The position numbers were made by a program, and so were the translations under genes. This document shows positions 11,322-22,604 of a stretch of 64,000 nucleotides of DNA, piece after piece. The notes beneath the pieces are model-generated. The model was not told the origin of the DNA. It saw only the letters and a program-made list of their open reading frames with translations, and ran no database searches. Position 1 is the first letter of the stretch; every line of letters starts with the position of its first letter. The stretch is from contig OZ014416.1 in the NCBI GenBank assembly GCA_963965975.1, forward strand, positions 496,001 to 560,000, in the 5' to 3' direction. Origin of the DNA: Xestospongia bergquistia (Eukaryota > Porifera > Demospongiae > Haplosclerida > Petrosiidae).

Positions 11322-13314
11322 TTAACTTTGTGTATCATTACATACAAAGTATTGTGGATTAAACCGTGGTGAGGACAGGTCCATTACAAATGCAATGGAA
11401 CACATAAAAACAGTTAAAATTGTAGCAAACAATGATAACAAACCAATCACGTGTTGAATGAAAGAGAAAAAATCAAACCACACCCACTTCTCAAGAGAAG
11501 GCCAAACAAGAATAAATGCAATAGCTACACTAGAGAGAGACTTCCGATGACGACGAGGTGGTCCATTTGATGTTAGTCCTGAAGACAAAGGGGGTCCATA
11601 ACTTCCATAATTGGATGGAGTTGATGATCTAGAATCATATATATCGACAGGGGACCTTCTCCGATCAGCAAAACCTTTATCTGGATGGGAGTATGGCCAA
11701 GGCAGTAACGGATCTGTCTCTGTTCTAATCCCATAACCCACTACTCTTCCACCTTCTAATCGATCAAAATCATTAATCTGAGGAGAGGGATAGCCTCGGA
11801 GTGGACCTCGTCTATCTTGAAACTGGTTCATTTGTTCCTCAGCTACCTCCTTAGCTTTACGAACTTGTCGTTGAGTGTAAAGAGATCCCCAATGCCAGGC
11901 TCCAAAAAAGGTTAAAGAAAGCAGAGACATAAAAAGACCGAAAAAAGTCTGACCTTTGTTTTTGATATCTGGTTGAATAATAAGAGAATAAAAAACAGTA
12001 GATGCTGCAAAGAGAAGCCATAAAACGAACATGAACAAGTTGTAAGTAACTTTTGTGACAGTATAGCTCAAAGACTCATACATAAATTGATTAAATCTTG
12101 TATGAGGACTACGAACACTGGAGGTACTACGACAATATATCCATCTTCTGATACGATATACTAACTGAGTAATACAGGAGATCAATAATACAAACCAGAT
12201 CCATGAACCCCACAAAAACTCAGAGTATGCAATAGTGGAATCAAAAAACTCGTGATGATGGTTAGTAATGTGATGATGGTTAGTATTGATATGTGATCCT
12301 GTGTAATAAACTACTCCCATTAAACTTCCTGATAAACTATATTGCCAACCAAAACCCAACAGTTGTAAAGCATAGCCTTGAGGTGCAGTCCATACAAATC
12401 CTCTCAATGTCATTCCAGAAAATTCTCGGACAAAACGCTGTGTATAATTCCATTCCATTTCCTGTCGACCAACCAACCAATCAAAGGTACCAGAACGACT
12501 GAAAGAGAGAGAGAGAGAGAAAGTGGTTCATACTGTTTACAATTATGATAAGTAGATTATATTCATTGTTAGAAATAATAACACATGTTAGTCATATGAT
12601 CACATGACAAACGTGAATTTAGTATAATCATTGAAATTCATAGTTAATCAGATTTCAAAGTATTACCCACAATCCTTGCTTGCACAAATAGTACTAACAG
12701 AACAGTGCTAAATCAGGAGATATTTTGATAGACAAAAACTGCCCACCCACTAATTACATTCCAACAAGTACCCAATATAGTTCCTTAACAAAAAAAGGTA
12801 ACCTTTTTCAAAACCAAAACAAAAGCTATTAACTACATTTTATGGTCTTATAATTTTAAAACATTTTATTTCACAATTGTCAGTGCATTAACTAGAATAA
12901 TAGGAAAATGACAGAGGTACCTATACAATACCAACCTGAGATAGTTTCCAGGAACTCTTCCAATATTCATATAAGTTCCCCAGCCAACAAATAAACTCCA
13001 TTGAGTGAGCAACCATACAATTATTCCAGCACGTACATGACAACCAACTACAAGCTATAGTACAGATATATGATTATTTACTACATTTGGAGTATCTAAC
13101 TTACTACTAAGACTCCAGTCACTAAAGAGAACAGCTCTCGACTGAGGTCATGTGCTGGCCAGTAGCCCATGATATCTCCTAGTGGTGCAAACCCACCTCG
13201 ACAATGATTTAATATCCCTCCTATCCCTGACAACAAAATCACACCCAGAAAGACAACACATGTCACTAGAACTCGAATAGTATAGACTACTGCTGGCTTT
13301 TCAATCAGCGCCAT
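11322..13314 (-). CDS. Multipass membrane protein, family not recognised
   Basis: Exons 13314-13105, 13054-12936 and 12498-11322 join in frame to 501 residues. Exon 1 has a hydrophobic helix near residues 10-32, then a conserved-looking NHCRGGFAPLG segment and a second helix that runs across the first splice junction. Exon 2 encodes a helix and NIGRVPGNYL. Exon 3 has a possible amphipathic stretch, a His-rich loop with paired HHH runs, several more helices, a 110-residue Arg/Pro/Ser-rich hydrophilic loop, then two C-terminal helices. I count seven to nine helices. The pyrimidine tract of exon 3 is a CT microsatellite (12503-12521 on the plus strand). It is head-to-head with LIG3, 126 bp between starts. 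I cannot name the family. Confidence 0.75.
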
Positions 13315-13440
13315 TACCTTCGTCTCGTCTCCAGACTGTAAACTTTAACTTGATCACACCATGTGACTTTGACACACCCTCAAATTAATTTAATCTAATT
13401 TCAAGCGAAGGGCGTGGCTACTTGTGGAACGCCCTTTATC

Positions 13441-15241
13441 ATGGCTGACGCAAGATACTGCGTGGAGTACGCCAAGACTGGGCGAAGTGGCTGTAAGAAA
13501 TGCAAAGCCACTATTGAAAAAGGTGTCTGTAGGATTGGAAAAATTACAACTAATCCTTTTAGGTACAAAAGTGGGAGGGGTATTTAATTTTATGTATATG
13601 ACATCATTATGATATCATTGCAGTGATGATGGAGGAGATATGAAAGTCTGGTATCATGCTCGGTGCATGTTTGAGACTTTGCAGAGGGCCCGAACAACCA
13701 CAAAAAAGATCGAGACCCCTGCAGACTTAGAAGGATTTGCAGACCTCAAAGACACCGAAAAAGATGAGATCAAGCAGTTTATAAAGGGTTAATTTTAACA
13801 TTCTTCCCAATCCCCTTATTTTCTTCTATTTACAGATTATGCACCAAAATCTCCAGCCAAATCATCCACCAAATCCAAAAAACCTGCTACGCAAGCTAAA
13901 CTTGCTTTAACATCCACTTCTATAGGGGATTCTCCTGTTAAAGCAATGACATCATCATCACATGATGTTAAACCACAAGTCAAAGACGACCAAGATGATA
14001 AGGATGTTCTCCCCTCAATGACTAGCTCTGATTTGAGCAGTCAAGACAATTCGTTTCGTCAATTTCGTCGACTATGTGAAGACCTTGAGAAGGAACCTAG
14101 TTACAATTCTAAAACAAAATTGGTAGCTACTTACCTCAAACATGGCAACAGTGGAAGTAAGAAGAATATATTATAATTAATAATTATTACATTATGCGGC
14201 TAAATTACCGGGACAGTGGAAATAAGAACAATATATTAATTATTATATATGCGGTTAAATTGCCAGGACAGTGGAATTAAGAACAATACTTTAATTATTA
14301 CATTATGCGGTTAATTTGCCAGGACAATGGAAATAAGAACAATACATTATAATTGCTAATTATTACATTATGCGGTTAAATTGCCAGGACAGTGGAATTA
14401 AGAACAATACATTAATTATTATATTATGCGGTTAAATTGCCAGGACAGTGGAATTAAGAACAATAATTATTACATTATGCGGTTAAATTGCCAGGACAGT
14501 GGAAATAAGAACGATACATTATAATTGCTAATTATTACATTATGCGGCTAAATTACCGGGACACTCCAGGGACAGTGGAGCTCATTACATAATAATTTGT
14601 AATCAAGACTATAATTAAATAATAACTTACAATTTTTTAATACAGATGGTTTTACTGGCGATGCTTATCTGCTAGTGAAGTTGCTACTACCAGGAGCCGT
14701 AAAGAGGGTTTATAATCTTCAGAGCAAACAGATAGTGAAAATTCTTAGCCAGGTATACAACCTGTCATATGACTGGAACATCATGTCATGTGATCAGAAC
14801 TTAGTTGTCATGTGATCAGCACTTTGTTGACATGTGATCTTCTAGATATTCAGCTGTGATCTGGATGATATGATTGAAGATCTGGAGAAAGGTGACGTCG
14901 CAGAAACAGCTAAGACGTTCTTTGAACAAAGTTCAGTTTGTAAACCAGTCAAAACAAGTACTCTAACCCTATCAGAGGTAAATGAGTAACAGCTGGTACA
15001 AATATACCTAGTCTACAAAACATTCAATTGCATATGATTTTCCTATCTTTATGTTTAGTGTATTAATAATATATTATTATAAACATTACATGTATTTATG
15101 ATTTAGTGCATGTACATGTATTATAGAACTTACCAAATAAGGTCATATTATTATGTAGGTAGATGAATTTTTAGATAAAATGGCCAACCTAACAAAAGAA
15201 GATGAACAAAAGAAAGAATTACTTAATATTGTGAAAAGGTA

Positions 15242-15276
<35 letters not shown>

Positions 15277-18200
15277 ATTTCTTACATTGTAGGAGCACTT
15301 CGAGTGATCTAAAATACATTATACGACTTATCAAACATGATCTAAGGATCAACTCAGGTCCCAAGCACATGTAAGTCTCACATGATGATCACGTGATCAT
15401 TGCTACATTCACTTACTGTTAGTCACATGACAATCATCTTAGTCTAGATGCTCTTGATCCTAATGCTTATGCTGCATTTCAAGTATCACATGACTTGAAG
15501 GATGTTGTCGATAGGGTCTTGGCACGAGGCCAAGGAGAAGGAGGTGGAGCTAAGCCCGGACTAAGTAAGAGTCTTAGTATCCGTATTTCACTGATGACAC
15601 CAGTAAAACCAATGTTGGTAGGTGTGGCCTGCAATTAAAACAGCTGTGTATCCAATGTTTTGTAGGCTGAAGCATGTCGTTCGGTTGCCATGGCAATGAA
15701 AAAGTGTCCCAATGGTATGTTTGCTGAGATCAAATATGATGGAGAGAGAGTGCAAGTTCATAAACAAGGAGATCAGTTCCAATACTTCTCTCGTAGTTTG
15801 AAACCTGTACAGGCACACAAGGTATGAGAATGAAACCTGTGGTATGAACAGGAGACCTTGAAAGTACAAGTATAGATAGAATAGTACTACACTTTGGAAT
15901 GACTACGAGACTAAGACTAGCAGTAAATTTGAGACTGGGACTCATTCCAAAGTCTCAGTTCCATTCAATTTTATCTCAGTCTCATACTTGCACTACTAGT
16001 CCTAGCTCATACTCATTCCAAAGTCTCAGTCCCATTCCATAGTCTCTTGTCCTACTAGTATGAGTCTCATGCTTGTACTACTAGATTGAGACTTAGATAG
16101 TGGTATGAATCTGAGGTGGTATAAGTATGAGACTAATCAATGACTAATTGAAATAAACAAGACTTGGTTTTTCTCTCTTTAAGGTGACACACATTAAAGA
16201 TTACTTACCTAAAGCATGTCCACATGGAGACAGTATGATATTAGACAGTGAAGTATTAATGGTAAACGTCAAAACAGGAGATCCTCTACCCTTTGGTACC
16301 CTCGGAGTCCACAAAGTAAAGAAACTCTGTCACTGATATACTTGTTAAAGTGTCCATAGAAAAATGCATTTCAAGATGCTGTTTGTTGTCTCTTTATTTT
16401 TGATATTCTCTACTTTAATGGACAAAGTTTATTAGACAGGTGATGTAATAATGATGTCATCATGAATATAGATAATGAGCTGTGACCACACCTCTTTCAG
16501 ACCAATTAATGATCGCCGGAAATTACTGGAACAGAATGTGACAGAAATTAAGAATCATATAATGTTATCTGAAGTACAACATGTCAAGGTACATGTATAG
16601 TAGTAATTTAACTATTCATGTTTTTGTTACTATAGCAACCAGATGAATTATCAGGTCTCATTATGACTGTAATTAAAAAGGGTTTAGAAGGACTCGTACT
16701 CAAGGACACAAGAGTATGAGAATGAGTCTTCATTAATTCTTTGAATTGTTTTTATTTTTAGAGTATTTATGAACCTGGTAAAAGGCACTGGTTAAAAGTA
16801 GGTTATTTACCATTAAAAAGTCATGTGATTATCATATGACTGACTATGCTAGGTAAAGAAAGATTATTTAGAGGGTGGAGCAATGGCTGATACTGCAGAC
16901 TTGATTGTATTAGGAGCTTATTATGGCACTGGTACAAAAGGTAAGTCTGTCTGTCTGTCTGTCTGTCTGTCTGTTGATCTATTTTAATGTTTATCTATAC
17001 AGGTGGATTAATGTCAGTATTTCTGATGGGTCTCTATGACAAAGTTAGAGATAAATTCTGTACAGTCTGTAAATGTGGTAATGGTCATGATGATGCTACA
17101 ATACAACGACTACAAGATGAATTAGATATGATAAAAATCAGCAAAAATTACCCTAAAATACCATCATGGCTACTAATAAATCGTACATTGGTACCTGATT
17201 TTGTTGTTAGAGATCCCAAGGTATCCTAGAATATGGCACTTTGACTTGTAGGTGACTGGTTTCTTTTAGGCTGCTCCTGTCTGGGAGATTACAGGGGCGG
17301 AGTTTACACAGTCCTCTACTCATACAGCTGGAGGTATTTCTATTAGATTTCCAAGAGTGACTCGTATCCGTGACGACAAAGATTGGTCTACAGCTACAGA
17401 ATTGGAAAGACTTAAGGTAAAGATGAATGGATGGATAAATGGACAGACAAATCAATAAATGGATTAATGTCATTTTTCAATAGACACTTTACAAGACGTC
17501 AAAAGAGACAATAGGTACAATCTTATTTGTTAACAATACCTATTTAAAAGACCACACCCCCTTTCAGACATACCAAGTGTATCAGGGACTAACCCCTCTT
17601 CTGAGGGAGAAGACAATATGGAGGTTGATGACCAAGGGAAAGTGGCTGGACGAAAGAGACAAAAAGAACAATCTTCTGCTACTCCAAAAAAGAAACCAGC
17701 AGCTGCACATCAGTCTGAAACCACACCCACTAAAGGAAAGAAACCAATTTGTAAATATGGAGTGAAATGTTACCAAAAGAGTCATGAACATCGAGAAAAA
17801 TTTGCTCACCCGTGGGTAAGTCATACATCTGTTTATTGGTCAGCTTATCATATCACTTCAGGATAACAGTCTTGGCCATGTTTGTGCAGGCATCAAAGTG
17901 GACAATGTAAGTCTTGAAGTCACATGATAATCACATGCAGATCTCATACATCATAGCCTCTGATAGATCTGTTCACTAGTATGAAGGTACTGGTTGATCC
18001 TAGTGTTCCCAATGTTGATGAACTTTGTCGATATATTGTTAGGTATGCCTAATGATGTGTATAAAAATTTATAATAATTTTATGTGTTTTCATTTGCTAG
18101 TTATGATGGTGATATAGCGTCTGATTTAGATGTTGCCATGGTGACACATGTGATTGCTATTGATCGACAATTTGCAGTGGTTAGTTATTGTATAATCAAT

Positions 18201-18332
18201 TGTTAATTAATTAATAATCATTATTATTAGGATGAAGGGGTCCCAGACACAGTCCCAATTGTAACTCCAGAATGGGTCTGGGATTGTCTTCAGCATCAGA
18301 CCCTGCAACCATTGGATAGGTACAATTTGTAA
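13441..18332 (+). CDS. LIG3: DNA ligase III with an added PBZ zinc finger
   Basis: Twenty-three exons (first 13441-13562, last 18231-18332) join in frame to 930 residues. ATP-dependent DNA ligase III seals nicks in base-excision, single-strand-break and mitochondrial repair. The N-terminal zf-PARP finger is present (YCVEYAKTGRSGCKKC, later WYHARCMFE). The DNA-binding domain follows, then the adenylation domain with the nucleotide-binding Lys near residue 416 in EIKYDGERVQ, and the motifs SMILDSEV, GLEGLVLKD and HWLKVKKDYL. The OB-fold follows with SIRFPRVTRIRDDKDW. A Lys-rich linker then carries a C-x5-C-x6-H-x5-H finger near residues 806-827, a PBZ signature absent from human LIG3. A C-terminal BRCT domain ends the protein (VTPEWVWDCLQ). 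No mitochondrial targeting extension is obvious at the chosen start. Introns hold several microsatellites and a minisatellite. Confidence 0.96.
14150..14585 (+). repeat. ~60-65 bp minisatellite in LIG3 intron 3
   Basis: About six to seven units share ATTATTACATTATGCGG, TAAATTGCCAGGACAGTGG and AATAAGAACAATA. The first, most diverged unit overlaps the end of LIG3 exon 3 and its splice donor (AACAGTGGAAGTAAGAA). Later units have ATAAG or TTAAG where the donor has GTAAG. The array therefore appears to have grown from the exon-intron boundary itself. Confidence 0.85.
15239..15274. repeat. CA microsatellite in LIG3 intron 6
   Basis: A pure CA run of about 16 units fills much of the 54 bp intron between exons 6 and 7. 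Confidence 0.9.
15830..16140. repeat. Irregular GAGTCTCAT-type repeats in LIG3 intron 9
   Basis: The 362 bp intron is built largely of degenerate repeats of GAGTCTCA, CATTCCAAAGTCTCAGT and CTACTAGT-like words in both orientations. Related GAGTCTCATAC words appear in the UQCC1 intron near 19090-19140. This may be a degenerate local minisatellite; no element ends are visible. Confidence 0.6.
16945..16973. repeat. CTGT microsatellite in LIG3 intron 15
   Basis: About seven CTGT units follow the GTAAG donor in a 62 bp intron. Confidence 0.85.
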
Positions 18333-18447
18333 ATAGATTAGTACAAATTTTTTATAAATTTGAGTCTTCCCAGAAAATTTTTAGTCATTTTTTAGTTCAA
18401 TTCTAATAAAAATTATTATAATTATTAGAATTTATTATAATTTGATT

Positions 18448-19622
18448 TTATGAAGCACCTTTTAATGTCAAAGGAAGGATGGTCATTGTGCCATGAGAGA
18501 GAAGTTGGTCTCTCTCAGTACCATCCATCTCTTTGACTTGTTGTCTAACATACTTAACAAGACGTTCTAATATTTCAAGATTAGTGTTACTTTTATCAAA
18601 GATAAGGTTCCGCCAGAGAGCACCTGCTAATGTTCTATCATCAGTCAGTAAACCTTCTTCGTAGGCAAAGATCAGACCACGAAACTCCTTGTCTAGTTCA
18701 CGAAGACTTTCATTGGTGACCTTGCCAGAAGTCACCTGTAAATAAAACAAGAATAAAATCAAATGAAATAAAATAACAAATTACATGTATCTTTTAAACT
18801 TGCCCCTAAAACATTCATTCTATCTTGGACGTCTTTCCAGAAAAATGTGACCAGCTGGTGTGTGAGATAACGACCATCTTTTCCCTCTCTTTTGAGTCTT
18901 ACAAGACACAACCAAATATGGAGTTGTGCTATTAGGAACCAGGACTGGAAAGTATCTGGTAACGCACATGCTGGAGGGAAGAAAATAGGAATGACCCTTT
19001 TGCTTTACCTGACCAGTCCCCAGTCATAGGTTACTTTTGTGTACTTAAGTCATATAAATAATCTAGGTCACATACTCATGTTCCTTAACCTGAGTCTCAT
19101 ACCCATACTTAATATCTATGTACCTTAGTCTCAAATACTTACCTGACATAAAAGTTTCATAATCAATGTCATCAATACAATTTTCATAAATAACTTTGGC
19201 ACTTCTCGTGAGTACCTATTAGTTAATAAAAAAAACATTACCAAGAATTACATCATAATTACTTAATAATTATTACATAAAATTACATCATAATTACCGC
19301 TTTTCTTCCATAGAAACCACCTAACCATCCAATAAAATGAATAATTTTGTCACTGACATTTGAACTAGAACTAAATCTGTTAGAAAACTAAAAGAAGATA
19401 ATAAGAAGCAGAACTAACAACACTAACTTGTCTTGTTGTATTGCCATGGTTACTGGAATACCAGTTAATAAGTGATTTATCTGTATATCTTTCATTATTT
19501 GCTCTTCTTTTACTAGACACTAGATGTAATGATGGTAAGTTGTAGTGCGACTGACTATACAGAACAGTAGAGTAAGGAATACATTTCAATAATAGTAATC
19601 TTCTTGTCAAACTAGCAGCCAT
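18448..19622 (-). CDS. UQCC1: Ubiquinol-cytochrome c reductase assembly factor (CBP3 homologue)
   Basis: Five exons (19622-19428, 19387-19298, 19215-19143, 18970-18804, 18735-18448) join in frame to 270 residues. UQCC1/Cbp3 is a mitochondrial protein that helps translate and stabilise newly made cytochrome b for complex III. The N-terminus is Arg/Leu-rich and acid-free, as expected of a mitochondrial presequence. The ubiquinol-cyt c chaperone domain shows SWFLIAQLHIWLCLVRLKREG, then a stretch with YEEGLLTDDRTLAGALWRNL, closely matching human. The first intron is only 40 bp. Intron 4 starts with GC (GGG|GCAAGT), a GC-AG intron; the partial duplicate at 22.7 kb has GT there. Its 3' end lies 115 bp from the convergent LIG3 stop. 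Confidence 0.95.
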
Positions 19623-22604
19623 TATCTTTTACCGCCACTCCCCGCCACAACTTAATAATTATATTCATAGTTGATGTTCGTTGGTTATATAATATGTTTT
19701 TTAACAAACATTTTTTAACGTATGTATGAAAATGACCAGCAATTTATGTTTAAGTAACCTGTAGCACAATAATTTTAACAAGCTAATAAATATTATTGTT
19801 GTCTTTATTCTATCATTTACAAGTTAAGTAGCAAATTTAATAATATAAAAAACTGATAAAAACTAATAGCCTAATATATATTGCAACAATTAGCACAATT
19901 ACCTATAATACGTATGTTTAATAAATAGTATAAATTATTGTTCAGCCATGTATGTTTTCATATTGGATACATATTATCATTAGGTATCAATTCTGCCAAC
20001 AGGTCAGGATTTTTCAGAGCTTTCTTAATAGCTTCATTATTAATTTCCTTTTTGTCTTTCTCTTTGAGGCTAAAGTTTGTCAGTCCTTGTATTGTCCAGG
20101 CATCAATCAGAGAGTAACGAAAAGGACTGTCATTGATATCAAATTCCAAATAATACTTTATTGCTATTTCAATCTTTTTACGTATATTTGGTGCTTTCTT
20201 AAAATGTTTATATAATTTAAAAGCCTTTTTAGTAGCTCTAATAGCAATATCCAATAGAACTCCATAAAGCACACCGTTAACCACTGTCTCCATAATTAAC
20301 CACCATATAACAAAATAGATCGTAGCAGCTGTTGTAGTACCTCTGACATATGCATCAACAATAATATGCCAGTTATTAACTATCATTAAGTTCCACAATG
20401 TTACCATTGATGAGGAAAAGTCTTCAAAATTGTACGGATAGTAATATAAGTTTTCATATGAGCCACATCTAGTCGTAGCATTAGCATCAGTAAAGTTACT
20501 TTTGTGAAAAATGGTCATGCCAAGAACTGCAAATTCATAATACAACAAGTATGCTAGTAAAATGAATGGAATTAATAAAACTAAAACATGAAAAAGAGTG
20601 TGAGTAACTCTAGCAAACAATACATTCATTGTTGTCATTCTTAATAATCGAACCAATACCAATATATTGTTTAATTGAAGAAGTTGAAATAAATTAGACC
20701 CACTTAAACAGATTAGACCAAGCAGGCAAAGGACATGTACAAATCCTAATATTATTATTACTAGCAACATCAATAGATCCACAATATACACTGTAATTGA
20801 AAAACAATGTTTTAATCCAGGATTAAATCTGTTACGATGTCCCTTGAAAAACCATTCCTTAAAAGTAAAGCAAGATTTTTGATTGCACATTTGTTTACTT
20901 TCAAAAAAATACATAGCAATAATTAAAAAACATCTTGCAATAAGTTCAGGGATAAAGATGAAAGAAAATGTAAGCAAAGCTGTTGTCATTGTTGAGTATG
21001 GATTTGTTAAGCTGTTGTCTCTGTCCTTTACTATCAGGACAGTTAATGTAATAGTATGAATTATTGCTAGAGGTAAACTCGTGAAAGCTACATACAATTG
21101 TATAATGAGGTAACTACTATAGCAACAAAAATCTCTTTTATTACCTATACGACATGCAAGTATTATATTCTCAAGTTTGGGAAGGCTATCTGAAGATGAT
21201 CGAGGATACTCAAAAATTCTTAATAGCAGATCCTTGAAGTTCTCCCAATCAAGTTGTTGTCTGACTGAAGTATTGCATTTGTTAAACTCTTGTTCATCTA
21301 ATACTAACTTAATTTTTTCAGCATACATTTTCACATCACTTGTCTCAATTGTTATGTTATTACCAAAAACATTTTCTGGTCTGATTCCCGGATTCCTTGT
21401 CTTTGCTATTAAAGCAAATGCAACACGAAGATTAGTTATTCTATTCTTATAACTCTTGTGCATTGAATCATTCAAAAATGACATAAATCTTACAGCATAT
21501 AAAGCAATGATAACTTTAAGAAGCACATAGTTAGTTATAAAAAAGTATGTTCCAAAGTATAGAAAGTAAGCTCGATGATGTTTATAAGCTGGTGTGAGAA
21601 TATCAGGACTATTAGCAGTTGTAAGAAAAACTAATAAGTTCCAATATGCTTGTGAGAGAGAGATGAAATACTCGTTGCCTTCATCAATGTCAAAAGTCAT
21701 CATAGTAGTATTAGTCACATTGTTACTATAATTTGTATGGTGTGGAAAAATTAGAAGTCCAATCATAGCAAACAAAAATATTACTAGTATCAGTAATATA
21801 TTAACACTAAAAAGTTGTAGGAAAGTATAAACAATAGCTTTTAGAGCTTTCCTAATTAATTCAACTTGAACTATTAGAAACATTGGTCGTAGAAACTGAC
21901 GAAGAGAGGTAACTATAGTCAATGCATATGTATAGCCATTCACATAATACATTAGAATACTGACAACTAACAGTATCCATGTTATATGTAATGTTATGAT
22001 ACAATAAGACTCACACTTGTATAATGCTTTAAATTCTCTGCCACTTGGAGATAGCATATACCATCTAAGAGCAGCATCTGTTGTCACAACTAACAGGAAA
22101 ACTACTTCAAGTACAGTACTAGTCCAGAAGTATGATCTGCTATCTCCAGAGTTCTCTTCTTTACCTTGATAGTCAGATGACCATGAGAATGAATGACGGT
22201 TCTCAAAAAAGGGCAACAATATTAACATAAGAAGTGGAGCTCCTTTGAAGAACAGCTTAGGTAGAAATGAGTGATAGTATTTTCTTAATTGTAACCTTCT
22301 CCTTGTTAGTCTTGGAGCCAAAGGACGATAGTTAAGAGCATCTAACAAAGTACATTCAATAATAGGATTATCAACATCTGCCATGATGATCAGCTAATAA
22401 TGACAAGCTCAAAAAAGGTCATCCTTCCAAAGACAAACAACAGCTTACCAAGCAACAATAAATATATTTAATATTCAGACTCTTTCAGTATTCATGCATT
22501 TTATCAAGAAAAGAAGATTACTATTTAGTGTATTCATTCCATTACAAAGAATGTGAGACACTAATTAATTATTCATTATGTTACTACTATTGGATATGTC
22601 ATGT
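18704..22604. repeat. Tandem segmental duplication, left unit
   Basis: This ~3.9 kb unit spans the start of UQCC1 exon 5, exons 4 to 1, the spacer and the whole first two-pore channel gene with ~220 bp of its 5' flank. It recurs at 22605-26508 with near identity, including introns and spacers. The junction lies near 22600-22607, where TATTGGATATGTCATG runs into the CACGAAGACTTTCATTGG sequence of UQCC1 exon 5. Confidence 0.92.
19958..22384 (-). CDS. Two-pore channel, copy A, intronless
   Basis: A single open frame of 808 residues. Two-pore channels are endolysosomal Na+/Ca2+ channels with two six-helix repeats, gated by PI(3,5)P2, by NAADP through accessory proteins, and in some members by voltage. 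Repeat I has S1 near 44-60, an Arg-bearing S4 near 161-185 and filter I T-A-N at 256-258 within LTTANSPD. A linker of ~130 residues follows. Repeat II has S4 with LVRLLRM near 577-583 and filter II V-N-N at 669-671 within LMIVNNWHII, the TPC signature. The N-terminus holds ECTLLDALNY, shared by all copies. No intron interrupts the gene, unlike almost every other gene in the window. Whether it is TPC1-, TPC2- or TPC3-type cannot be decided by eye. Confidence 0.93.
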   Translation of the reverse strand: MADVDNPIIECTLLDALNYRPLAPRLTRRRLQLRKYYHSFLPKLFFKGAPLLMLILLPFFENRHSFSWSSDYQGKEENSGDSRSYFWTSTVLEVVFLLVVTTDAALRWYMLSPSGREFKALYKCESYCIITLHITWILLVVSILMYYVNGYTYALTIVTSLRQFLRPMFLIVQVELIRKALKAIVYTFLQLFSVNILLILVIFLFAMIGLLIFPHHTNYSNNVTNTTMMTFDIDEGNEYFISLSQAYWNLLVFLTTANSPDILTPAYKHHRAYFLYFGTYFFITNYVLLKVIIALYAVRFMSFLNDSMHKSYKNRITNLRVAFALIAKTRNPGIRPENVFGNNITIETSDVKMYAEKIKLVLDEQEFNKCNTSVRQQLDWENFKDLLLRIFEYPRSSSDSLPKLENIILACRIGNKRDFCCYSSYLIIQLYVAFTSLPLAIIHTITLTVLIVKDRDNSLTNPYSTMTTALLTFSFIFIPELIARCFLIIAMYFFESKQMCNQKSCFTFKEWFFKGHRNRFNPGLKHCFSITVYIVDLLMLLVIIILGFVHVLCLLGLICLSGSNLFQLLQLNNILVLVRLLRMTTMNVLFARVTHTLFHVLVLLIPFILLAYLLYYEFAVLGMTIFHKSNFTDANATTRCGSYENLYYYPYNFEDFSSSMVTLWNLMIVNNWHIIVDAYVRGTTTAATIYFVIWWLIMETVVNGVLYGVLLDIAIRATKKAFKLYKHFKKAPNIRKKIEIAIKYYLEFDINDSPFRYSLIDAWTIQGLTNFSLKEKDKKEINNEAIKKALKNPDLLAELIPNDNMYPI

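Noticed and set aside
21177-21452. Plus-strand frames inside the two-pore channel genes
   Set aside because: They run antisense to conserved coding sequence and recur in every copy only because the sense gene does.
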